This document shows, one piece after another, positions 22,391 to 32,467 of a stretch of DNA of 64,000 nt. Every line of letters starts with the position of its first letter. Within the stretch, counting starts at the first letter, position 1. The stretch lies in the NCBI RefSeq assembly GCF_037975245.1, contig NC_092562.1, positions 26,920,054 through 26,984,053 of the forward strand, written 5' to 3'. The stretch comes from Apostichopus japonicus (taxonomy: Eukaryota > Echinodermata > Holothuroidea > Aspidochirotida > Stichopodidae). The position numbers were made by a program, and so were the translations under genes. Below the pieces are notes generated by a model that searched no databases, was not told the origin of the DNA, and saw only the letters and a list, made by a program, of their open reading frames with translations.

Positions 22391-24862
22391 TTTTATTTTT
22401 TTTATTTGAAGGAACCTAGACAACATACATGCACAGAGTGTGAAAGGTAGCACACATAACCTTGAATCCTGGTCATAAACCAACATAACATGCCCATCCA
22501 ACCCTTTGTCTCTTTTCACATGCATATTCAGGGTTCCCAGTTCAGTGGAGTATAGCATCGATGGGTCAAAGTAAACATTGTCAAAGTGCAGTGCAATACA
22601 ATAAACTAGGCTCATACTGTATCACTCATACTGTATCACTGCAAGATGCCAGTCATTATCATAATGTCACAAATCAATTTATATCACATGATCACTGCTT
22701 TTTGCAAATTCTCACTTTGTAACAAGAAAATAACAAGTTAAGACCAAATTTTACAGTTGTTCCCGCATTAAGATTACTTCATTTTTCGAATTTGTGAACA
22801 GGAGAGCATAAAGGGTTATGTGTTAATTTGGGGAAGAAGATGTTATATCCATTCAAGGTTACAAAGTAGGAAGAAATTCCTTCCACACATTTTTTAGTTG
22901 CCCTATGGTTTACATTTCTTTAAATTTAATCTATTTGTATGTTGATTAGTGGCAATGGAACTAATCCCTAAAATCAATACGCTTTATCTCCCATCATGCA
23001 AGGTGAAGTCATCTGCCCCAAAGCAAACAAGATTACTTCATTTATGTAGAACAAGAATCCAGAGTTGATTGTTGAGGTGTTCACCTTCACAAAAATACCA
23101 TTAATATCGACACCTCTGGTTGACTGATGGTAGCCTATTTATATATTTCCCTCATCTCACTTACTGTACATCCACATCACATCTCACATACTAAATGACT
23201 CACTTAAGCATTATTTTATACTAGTAGTTGGGAGAAAATCACCCTGGGACGTTGTCACCCATATCGAAGATAGGGAATAAAATTCAAATTTTCATAATTG
23301 GACAGATCTAAAAAATCAATTTTGATTTGAAATCTTGTAGAGCTCCTAAACTGTCATTAAATGGTGCAATTTTCCTGTTCATGAATTTAGATGTAATTAT
23401 ATAGTAAAAACTTCATTATTTCTTAAAAGTTGCAATATTGTTTAAAATATTGTCACAAGGTGACCAGCATGCCCACTGTCAGGAAAATTATGATGTTAGT
23501 ACAGTAGATGTTGACAATTTCTGTGAGAGGTTGTCTTTATTTTGTCATCCTCTGTCATGTTGCAGAGTTGTGGTTAATTAATTTTGTATCAAAGCAGGAT
23601 ATCTGGCGAAATGAGAACTGGTTGGCAATGTCCCACTCTTTCACACTCCAAATATGCAAGAAGTTAAAAGATTGTGGACAATACATGCTGTATACAAAAT
23701 GTGAATAGTGAATATTATGTTTAATTTAATAGAAATTGGTTCAATGTGTGTGAGACCATTTTCCATTCAAATTTTCAAAAGTAAACCAATTCTAGACCCA
23801 GTTTTAAAATCACAGAGAAAAAAAGAAAAATATTCCCTGAATATTCAAGCTTTGTCTTCCAGCTACTAAGATTTACTTAGACTGGACAATTATTATTATA
23901 AAGTGTACGTGTATGAGCCAAGAGGATTGTGCATCGTTAAAAGGACCTTATTCCCCAACCCCCCCCCCCCCTCCCCTTCAATCAAATCCTTTTTGTAACA
24001 ACTACAAAACTTGCCAGAGGTTCTAACACTCTCAAAAGGATTTACAAAATGAAAAAAAAGACACATCCTCCATGAACCTCATTAAAAGAAGTCTGTATTG
24101 GCACAAAATTATAGCATGCTGTAATTGCTAGAAGCTTCAGAAAGTACTTCCTTGAGGCCTTTTATTTCCAAATTGTTCTCATCTAAATGAACACAATGAC
24201 TGAATGTCCCAGTAAATTTCCTCTAAGGTGGTTATAAAACAGTTTAAGGAATTTGGATTATAACCACTGCTTTCATGACCATATTTTCTTGACCTAATTG
24301 TCTTCTTTCATCCAAGTTTCAAATTTATGAAACCCAGTATAAATACATGAATGTACATATTTATAAAACGGGATATGAAAACCAGTTAAGAGTAATAACA
24401 ATTAGAAAAGTCCCCAGAATCCTAGATTCAAGTATATACTACAGCTCAATACTGGTACTTTGTCAGATTGTACATGGCCAATGTGTACATAGCTGGCTTC
24501 TATATAGGCTGCATAGCTAAGTAGTTGCATGTAACTGGTGAGTTTGCAGCTCTAACACCTAACACTGCAGGAGTGTGCAGCCCATAAATGTTTCAAGGTT
24601 AATGGCCTTGTGATGTGATTTTATAGTTACTGTGACTTCCAGAAGCACACATAGCTCAATACCATTATGAGTGATGAGTGTATAGCATTGTGTGTGTACA
24701 CAGCTATTACAGATTTTGGGCTAATTCTTACTCATTGAGAAAATAAAATATGGTACAGTAGTTTTCTGCTCACACAATACAAAACACTGAAGATCACGTT
24801 TTAATAAATTTGAATAACAAATTGGCTGCTTAGTCAAAAGTTGTGATTTCTCTTGTAACTGA
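22391..24862. other. Non-coding stretch
   Basis: Simple sequence includes a doubled ACTCATACTGTATC near 22612 and a C run near 23957. No gene was recognised. The shared segment with copy B can be followed to 23086, where the window runs out for copy B. Confidence 0.45.
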
Positions 24863-25610
24863 AATGCCCCTCCTTACATATGAGAAGTATAACCTATCAT
24901 TTCCAATAGGTTTCAACTGGTTAAATCATGAGCTCACCTCTAGGTCAATGAGGGGATGGGCATTTTGGGGGTCTACTGGCAGGGGTACCCCACTAATAGA
25001 AATTACTGGAAATGCCCATCACTTACATATAGAGTCTTGCCAATCATTTTCAAGTAGTTTTCAACTGGTTACCTCATGAGCTGACCTGGGTCTAGAAGGG
25101 ATGGGCATTTTGAGGGTCTACTGGCAGGGGTACCCCACTAATATAAATTACTGGAAATGCCCATCCCTTGCATATGAAGTGATACCTATCATTTTCCAGT
25201 AGGTTTCAACTGGTTACCTCATGAGCTGACCTAGGTCAATTAGGGGATGGGCATTTTGTGGGTCTACTGGCAGGGGGACCCCCCCAATATAAATTACTGG
25301 AAATGCCCATCCCTAACATATGAGTGATACCTATCATTTTCCAGTAAGTTTTCAACTTGTTACATCATGAGCTCATCTAGGTCAATGGGGGATGGGCATT
25401 TTTGGGGTCTACTGGCAGGAGTAAGCCACCAATAAAAACTACTGGCAATGCCCATCCCTTGTATCTGAAGTCCTAACCAACATTTTCCAGTAGGTTTCAA
25501 GTGGTTACCTCATGAGCTGACCTAGGTCAGCTGTGAGGGGTCAATTATTGATCACTGGCAGGTGTACCCCACCACCAATAATTACTGGCAATGGCCATTT
25601 GTTGCTCTTG
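24863..25610 (+). repeat. ~145-base minisatellite, about five units
   Basis: The AATGCCCATC phase marker recurs at 25011, 25156, 25302 and 25447, with variants at 24863 and 25590. Each unit has TTTCAACTGGTTACCTCATG, a GACCTAGGTCA segment and GGTCTACTGGCAGGGGTACC. The units are diverged by roughly a tenth. Each contains AGGTCA half-sites. Confidence 0.88.
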
Positions 25611-26110
25611 GGGCCATACCTGACACATTGTACTTACTTTGATGTGGTTACCACGAAAGCTGATCTAGGTTAGCTAATAGGTGACCTTAAACTTGCTCTC
25701 CCAGCCACACCCAACACAGCCGGTTTGCCAGACGTCTGATTTCATATACAGGAATGCACTGTGAACAATTTGATGTACCAGGCAATTGGTTACCTTCCCA
25801 GCTAACCAAACCCTCTGGGCTCCCGCTCTACTATGAGAGTATCAACCTAGCTAGTTCACGAGAAGCGTGCGAACGTTTCTCTGGTCTAGCCATCAACTAT
25901 GCATTCAAATTGCACAAAATCTAACACAGCATAAACGCTCAATATTCTAGTTCTGTTGAAAAAATTACACATGTGGATGCAAGCATAAGGCCACTGAAAA
26001 AGATGCTGTAAACGTTCACGAAGCGGGCAAATTTTTGAGGTGATATTAAGTTATATACAACTCATCCCTACCAAATGTAACTTTTTAAACTTTTGATTGA
26101 CTTGCGATTG
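25611..26110. other. Non-coding stretch
   Basis: Nothing recognised. Confidence 0.4.
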
Positions 26111-26115
26111 ATTTT

Positions 26116-26400
26116 CAGGGGCATGTGCAGGAATTTCCAAGGGGGGGGGGTCCAAAATGTTATGAAATGTAATGATTGCCCTACTGGGGGGTCTTAGTGG
26201 AAATTTCCGTGGAGGGGGATTGTCCGGGGGAAAATTGTCATGGGTGGGAATTGTCCGGAGTGGGAATTGTCCAAGGGGCAATTGTCCGGGTTTGCAATTG
26301 TCCGGGTGGGAATTGTCCGGGTGGGAATCGTCCAGGTGGGAATCGTCCAGGGGGCAGTTGTTTGGGAACCGTCTTACTAACTATTGGATTTTCAGAGGAA
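26116..26400. mobile_element. DNA-transposon-end-like block with 15-base repeats
   Basis: It starts CAGGGGCATGTGCAGGAATT followed by a G run, which resembles hAT-like MITE ends of marine invertebrates. From 26215 to 26370 a 15-base unit GGGTGGGAATTGTCC repeats about nine times with variation. Boundaries and class are uncertain. Confidence 0.4.
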
Positions 26401-28018
26401 CCCATTTCCCATGATTGCTTCCATCAAACGAATGGAAGTACTGGAACCTACCAACTGAAACGGAAAACTTGCATTGCTTCCTTTTCTGTTTTTTGTAATC
26501 ATGTTTTTTTACACAAATCAAAATTAACTAACAAAACAAAAGTATGAAGCTAATAAAAAACAGTTAAAATTAGAAACCTTCAACCCAGCTATTGAGACAG
26601 TTGCGGTGTTTATAAACAGAGCACATTGACTACACATGAGGTACACACTCTCGTGTACACCTACACATATATATGTACAGTAGGTTTTTAAGCAATCTGG
26701 GAGTTTCTAGCAACACAGTTATATGTGAGAATAATGCATGGATGGCATGAGTTTCAATTGGCTAGTTTTTAGCTCATACTAGTTTGAGCTATAGCCATGT
26801 TGCAGCTCTATCCTATGTGACTATTCATCCACCTGTAAAAAAATACATATATGTTGCTTAGTCCTTGGTGGATAAACGAAGAAACTTGTACAATGATTAT
26901 CAAGTAAGGTAGCATCAGTGGTATTCAAGAAAGTTGAGGTCACAGGTCAGCTAGGGGTCGATCATTATCAGCGGGTTTTTGTCAACACACAAAATATGCT
27001 TCCCTTCTCACGTTAAAAATGGTTGATGGTGACGGTTGGTCAAAATTATCATAGGTTAATGGCCTATTTAGCATGTTCAGAATTTTTCATTTGGACAGGA
27101 TCTATTTGGGGGTACCTTTACATTTGTCACCATAAGTTAATGCATTTAGAACTTTTTCAGGTGTAGGTGTATATAATGGACCTATCAATTGTATGATGCA
27201 CCCTCGGACCCACGGGATAGGTGCCTCAATATTTAAAATTAAGCTGGACATTTGACATATCATTGCATAGTAAATTTGATACATTGATGCATGTCGTTGA
27301 CCCACATCAAATTTACATTAATTGACTGACCATTTGCTGCCCGTGAAAGATTCTTTGTGGCACATTGATGCACCTTGACACACTTATTGTAGTTGTAATG
27401 GTGCACCAAATGTCCACTTTGACGGACGCCTTAGTCACATAAATCTTTGGACATGATGCACATTTAATGCACCATTCCAGGGGGGAGGGGGATGTCACTG
27501 AGTCCCTCTTACAACTGATAGGTACATAGTCATAGTACAGCCATATACCACAGCCTGTGTCAAATACACATTAGTGTGCATGAGAGGGAATCAGTTAAGT
27601 TGATTGATTATTCCTCTCACTGTTTACATGTGATTGTAATCTGAATATGTGAACAAGGCCATGGTGTTTGCCAATTCATGGTCTGTCTGGTAATCATATC
27701 ACATTACATGCCTTTAATACTAGTTGAGTTGAAACTGATCAGAACTGAGCCTTTAATTGGTAAGTGGGTCATTATTGCTGGTCCACAGCACAAACCACAG
27801 TATTTAGTTACATTTTGTTGACCTGATCTGAGTTCATTTCCTTTTCAGTAATGTGAATTTATATTGCTTATAGAGAGGAGTATAAACATTGCAGTAAAAA
27901 TAAGTTTCCAATCAAAATGAAAGTTAAAAATTTAAGAAAAACTGTTGAAAGTATTTAAGTACATTTTACCACTTTAAGATTGTTTAAAGCTTTTTTCCAC
28001 AAATATCTCTTTTTGCAG
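26401..28018. other. Non-coding stretch
   Basis: No gene was recognised. It ends in a T-rich acceptor (TTTTTGCAG at 28010-28018). Confidence 0.4.
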
Positions 28019-28063
28019 ACTCGGTTACAGTATTAATTTGCTGTATATTGTTGTGCATTGTCT
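28019..28063 (+). pseudogene. Possible micro-exon encoding a hydrophobic segment
   Basis: Acceptor TTTTTGCAG ends at 28018 and the strong donor GTAAGT begins at 28064. The 45-base phase 1-1 exon encodes SVTVLICCILLCIV, long enough for part of a membrane helix. Its phase fits the next candidate exon at 29407. The link is inferred from phases only. It could be a membrane exon of the receptor gene or of the broken gene below. Confidence 0.3.
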
Positions 28064-28469
28064 GTAAGTTTACGCCCCACCACCCACCTTTCTACATTGA
28101 CCTTGCAAATGCAATCTCCTCTAAATAAATATCACATCACTTAGTATTAGTTTATGCACCATTGGTGCTCTTGCTTTTATTTATCATGGATGTCTTAACA
28201 ATATTTTAAAGAAACACCAAAGTTCTGCTTCATATCCCTTATCCTATGATGAAAATACATGTAAGTTTCATTTTAGTTCATAATTATTTTTGCCTCTGAA
28301 TAATTTTTTTAATTGTGACCAAATGAAAATTGAAGAATAATTAAGTGTTTTTACTGATAGAAACAAAATCTTGTGCATATTATTAATGGTGTATTTACGC
28401 ATGTGCAGTTGACAAACTGTTCATCCTACTCCAGCATTACTGATACAAATGTCAAGATGTCCGACAAGC

Positions 28470-29210
28470 TTAAAGTTACTAAGGTAGTATCAATCTATGA
28501 GCAAGGTCATACAGATGACATTGCTAACTATCAACCAATGACAGGGCTTTCGTCTGTTTCAAAATGTTTTGAAAGATTTATGTGTAATAGCGTAATGGTT
28601 TCCTCAACAAACATTGCATTTCATCTAATATTAAGTAAGGTCTTCACCAAGGTCTTTCTACTGAACTGACACTGACATTGATGTAATCAACAAACTCATC
28701 CATGTTACTATTAACAATCATTCTGTGACGCAGTGTTCTAAGACTGCTTCAAAGTCTTTGATACCATTGACCACTATATAATTTTTACAAAACTATACAT
28801 ATGGTTTCCCTGGAAATTTGTAAGGCTGGATCAGAAGCTAGACTCAAACAACAGAACACACATTATGAGTTTCCAAAAATTACAATACTGATCTGTTAGA
28901 TATCAGTCTATCCTTGAGCCTCTGCTTTTCATAATTTATGTTAATGATCAAAAAATTATTTCTGAGAATATCCATGTTAGTTCTTTATCATTTCAGTGGT
29001 AGTGATCCTCATTCTCTAGAGATCTTTGTCAGCAGAGGACTAAAGTCCTTTCGGAATAGCTCCAAAAAAGTTAACCCTTAGTAAGACTAATGACATGGCT
29101 TTTTTTACACATGTGTACATGTTTTAAGTATTTCCATTGACAGTCAAAGCTTCAATCCAGTTAACAGTGTAAAGTTTTTGAGGTCTACATTGGTTCAGAC
29201 TTGGCGTGGC
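28470..29210 (+). mobile_element. LINE reverse-transcriptase relic
   Basis: Fragments of a non-LTR reverse transcriptase appear in shifting frames in the right order: KVVSIYEQGHTDDIANYQP then LSSVSKCFERFM (28489-28580), FDTIDHYI (about 28757), EPLLFIIYVND (about 28915-28950, the region just before the catalytic motif) and a later SQRTK/SKTK-type segment. The YADD-type catalytic motif is not intact and there are many stops and frameshifts. It is Jockey/CR1-like by resemblance and long dead. Confidence 0.72.
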
Positions 29211-29406
29211 ATTTTAGGGGGAGTCAGTTGATGAGGGGCACAAAAAGTTTAAAGTTTATGTGATGTCTATGCATTTTAATGTTGAATGGGTAAAATAAGC
29301 ATAAATGCCTTACAATTGCCTTTTCTTAAACAGGGAATCTGATTTCTTGAGTCATCGAAGCTCATTGAAGGTTAAATTTGTATTGTAAATTATTGTTTTA
29401 TTCCAG

Positions 29407-29487
29407 ATGGAGAAGAAAGTAGTGACAGCCAGAAGGATGTCCATGACAATCCCCAGGCATGGGTACATGAAGCAATGCTGGAAGTTG
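29407..29487 (+). pseudogene. Exon-like fragment A of an unrecognised gene
   Basis: Acceptor TTCCAG ends at 29406 and donor GTAAAG starts at 29488. The 81-base exon is phase 1-1 and open, encoding an acidic stretch (GEESSDSQKDVHD) then NPQAWVHEAMLEV. It joins in frame with 28019-28063 upstream and 31517-31613 downstream. I do not recognise the family. Confidence 0.35.
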
Positions 29488-29825
29488 GTAAAGGTGTGTT
29501 CATATTAATAATTAACTACAAACTAAGATGCTATGATGACAAAGATTCAGTGCCTTTCATAATGCATTTTTGGTTCCTTGCTAAAAGCAACCTATGTATT
29601 CAGGTTGGCATGTGTGTGTGCGTTTGTTTTTCTATCTGACCGAGGACTTGAACAAAAGCATTCCAGGTCCTCGGTTGTGCTTTCTAAAGAATCACCACAT
29701 CCTTGGAAGAATTCTATTGTATGGGGTATTGTTAAGTTTAGGGTACGTGAATTTGAACAACGGAAAATACAATGGGGTCCTCGGTCGGAATGTATTACAA
29801 ACGTGAGTGTGTGTGTGTGACGATT

Positions 29826-30735
29826 GAGCTTGTATGCACGATAACACAACAACGGAATGACCGATCATTACCATACTTAGTGGGTGGGTGACCCATAGTA
29901 AGTAGATGGACTCTATTGATTTTGGTGATGCATTTCATGAATATTAATGATGTCACAGGGTCAAATGTGAAAAACTCCAAATTGCAATAACTTGGCTACT
30001 ATTAGTCGGAATTTCGTCAAACTTGGTATGATGATATTGGTAGATAGTCTTTACACAATGATGTGTGTTGCAGGAATGATGCATATTTATGAGTGGGAGG
30101 GCTTAGCAATATTTCGGTATGAAAAGTTTGTATGCACGATAACTCAACAAGGGGATGACCGATCATTACCATACATAGTGGGTGGGTGACCCATAGTAAG
30201 TAGATGGACTCTATTGATTTTGGTGCTCATTTCATGAATATTAATGATGTCACAGGGTCAAATGTGGAAAACTCCAAATTGCAATAACTTGGCTACTATT
30301 AGTCGGAATTTCGTCAAACTTGGTATGATGATATTGGTAGATATTCTTTACACAATGATGTGTGTTGCAGGAATGATGCATATTTATGAGGGGGAGGGCT
30401 TAGCAATATTTCGTTATGAAAAGTTTGTATGCACGATAACTCAACAAGGGGATGACCGATCATTACCATACATAGTGGGTGGTTGGCCCATAGTGAGTAG
30501 ATTCACCCTATTGATTTTGGTGCTCATATCATGAATATTAATGAGGTAATGGGGTCAAATGTGAAAAACTCCAAATTGCAATAACTTGGCTACTATTAGT
30601 CGGAATTTCGTCAAACTTGGTATGATGATATTGGCAGATAGCCTATACACATGTTGTAAGTTGCAATTGATATGATACAAATTTATGAGAGGGCAGGGCT
30701 TAGCATTACTTTGGTAACAAAACTCTGTGTGCATG
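29826..30735 (+). repeat. ~297-base tandem repeat, three units
   Basis: TGTATGCACGATAAC recurs at 29831, 30129 and 30426, with a decayed fourth start near 30725. The units share GGAATTTCGTCAAACTTGGT and TGTCACAGGGTCAAATGTG. The first two full units differ at few positions, and the last is diverged and truncated. Confidence 0.88.
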
Positions 30736-31414
30736 AATTGCTGTTGTTGTCATAGCTAGGGCTTTCTTAGAAATTTCCCTATGAATGGAACTAATGAACA
30801 GCAGCAAGGAACCATGAAATGTTTTCATTCTGGTTATTCCTGCTTAGCATAGCTCCAATATATGGCTAGAAATGTATGCATGTTCATGACCTTGTTATAA
30901 TATTGCTCATGAAAGTTACCAAGACTCTTTTATGGCCGGCTGAAATGACGTGATATCATGAACATTTCCATCAAAAGTTGTTTTCAGCAACTGCTGACTC
31001 TCTCTATCATCCAGATCTATGATTTTAATTCCACTTTGTTATGTTGAAAGTGTTCATCTTTGCAGATATGTTTCCCATAAATTTAGCCTTAACATCAGGG
31101 GTAGTCCGTAGAAATAAAGTGTTATTTCCAAAGAAGCCTTTTAATGTAGTGAGTAAGATAATGGTAAACATATTGTACAGATGTGAAGTATAAGGTGACA
31201 TCATCAATTAACTTAAATGTAGTTCATACTATATCAGTTCTAGAAATAAATATTGTTTTTTTATGTTCCTCCTGGGTCTGGCAATGTTCTGTGTTAGTCA
31301 TTAGGGGGTTTGGATAATGCCAGAGTTGTTGAAAATATTGATTGCTAGTCATCATTACAGTCAATAGGCTATTTATGTCCAGTTTCTTTACCCAATTTTA
31401 TATACTGGCACACA
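30736..31414. other. Non-coding stretch
   Basis: Nothing recognised. Confidence 0.4.
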
Positions 31415-31472
31415 TTAAATGTAGAGAGTAATGAAGTACTGATACCATTGCCTCATTACTCTCTACATTTAA
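31415..31472. other. 20-bp perfect hairpin
   Basis: TTAAATGTAGAGAGTAATGA (31415-31434) pairs with TCATTACTCTCTACATTTAA (31453-31472) over an 18-base loop. Beyond one bulge the pairing continues (CACA with GTGTG). The size is miRNA-precursor-like, or it could be a remnant of a palindromic element. Confidence 0.6.
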
Positions 31473-31516
31473 AGTGTGCTTACAGTCAAGTGTTCTTTTT
31501 CTCTTTTCCTGTAAAG

Positions 31517-31613
31517 GTTCGCAAATATTACAAGTGGAGTGGAAGGGACACATCCGCAGTCTAACAACACTTTAAAAATTTTTACAAGAGAAAGGCAAAA
31601 ATGAAATAGCCAG
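31517..31613 (+). pseudogene. Exon-like fragment B of an unrecognised gene, in-frame stop
   Basis: Acceptor GTAAAG ends at 31516 and donor GTAAGA starts at 31614. Entering in phase 1 from fragment A it reads GSQILQVEWKGHIRSLTTL, then TAA at 31573-31575, then KFLQEKGKNEIA in the same frame. The resumption of a sensible charged peptide after the stop suggests a point mutation in former coding sequence. It leaves in phase 2, whereas fragment C is open in the phase-1 frame, a second lesion. Confidence 0.35.
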
Positions 31614-32219
31614 GTAAGATTATATTGCAACTCAGGGAACTTTTCCAATATCTGCTAACATCAGATTTACAGTAGCCTACGTGCAACGTTCTTCGCATTG
31701 CAGCTGAACAGCGCAATGTACAGAACAAAGAGTCTGCTGTTCAAAGTTATCTTGTGTTACATAAAGATCACAAAACATACATGATGGCTTAACGATATAT
31801 TAAAAAGATCTAATTTATAAGAAATTTCACCAGAAGAAATTAATCTGTATTCAAACACAGTTTTTGTTTTGACTACTGTAGCAACTGCAGCGTGGGTTAT
31901 GTCGCAATCTGCATTTGCTCAGATGACGTCACGTTTGCAACTTTTTAAAGTATATTTGAAATATCCATCCTAAATGATTAAAAATTGTTTCTCTGTCAAA
32001 ACGTAATATTAGCATTCTCATACTTTGAGAACACATTTAGAAAATTATTTATCGTTTTTTAAGCTCACTTTCAAGGGCTACCAGACAAATCTTTTGAATT
32101 GTTTGTTTTGTATATACTAACACCAAATCTTTCACATCAAACTTAATGTCCTTTCAATAGTTTTAACAAATGTGCAGTAATCTAACTAGATGCATTTACT
32201 ATTTTTGTTGCATTTTCAG

Positions 32220-32362
32220 GTCGGAAAGAAGTACTGGCTTTCCTTGAAAGTCACCCAGATTTAAAGTATGATTAGAAAGCATTCCATAACAAAGAAATGA
32301 ATGAAGTTCGAAAAGCCCAACTGAGGGCCAGAGACAGGGAAGAGGAATGGCATAAAAAGTAA
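32220..32362 (+). pseudogene. Exon-like fragment C of an unrecognised gene, in-frame stop
   Basis: Acceptor CATTTTCAG ends at 32219. In the frame starting at 32222 it encodes KEVLAFLESHPDLKYD, a TAG at 32273-32275, then KAFHNKEMNEVRK and RARDREEEWHKK, ending at TAA 32360-32362. The charged helix-like C-terminus and terminal stop suggest a last exon. Together with the stop in fragment B and the phase clash, the gene is broken. The family is not recognised. Confidence 0.35.
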
Positions 32363-32395
32363 AGTGGAAAGGCCTACTTATATTTAATTACCTTA

Positions 32396-32467
32396 TTACT
32401 GTATAGACCTCTTTATTAGTGTGCAGTAGCTGGTACCATCAAATCATCATAACTTATACTTATATAT
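32396..32467 (-). repeat. Inverted first unit of the 65-base satellite
   Basis: The segment containing GCAGTAGCTGGTACCATCAA is the reverse complement of a full 65-base array unit, abutting the direct array head to head. It suggests that the array grew from an element with inverted ends. Confidence 0.8.

Larger units (their letters stand above)
10858..23086. repeat. Segmental duplication, copy A (at least 12.2 kb)
   Basis: The segment corresponds base for base to 51703-64000 in the same orientation. The coordinate offset is 40845 at the left edge, 40852 at 13801, 41028 after a 176-base difference, 41030 at 18551, 40916 after a 114-base difference and 40914 at the right. Single-base differences are sparse in all parts compared by eye. 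The homology reaches the window end, so the true right edge is unknown. The content is mainly mobile DNA and no complete gene. Confidence 0.95.

Noticed and set aside
26176-26547. 123-codon frame rich in GGNCPGG repeats
   Set aside because: It is the translation of the 15-base G-rich minisatellite.
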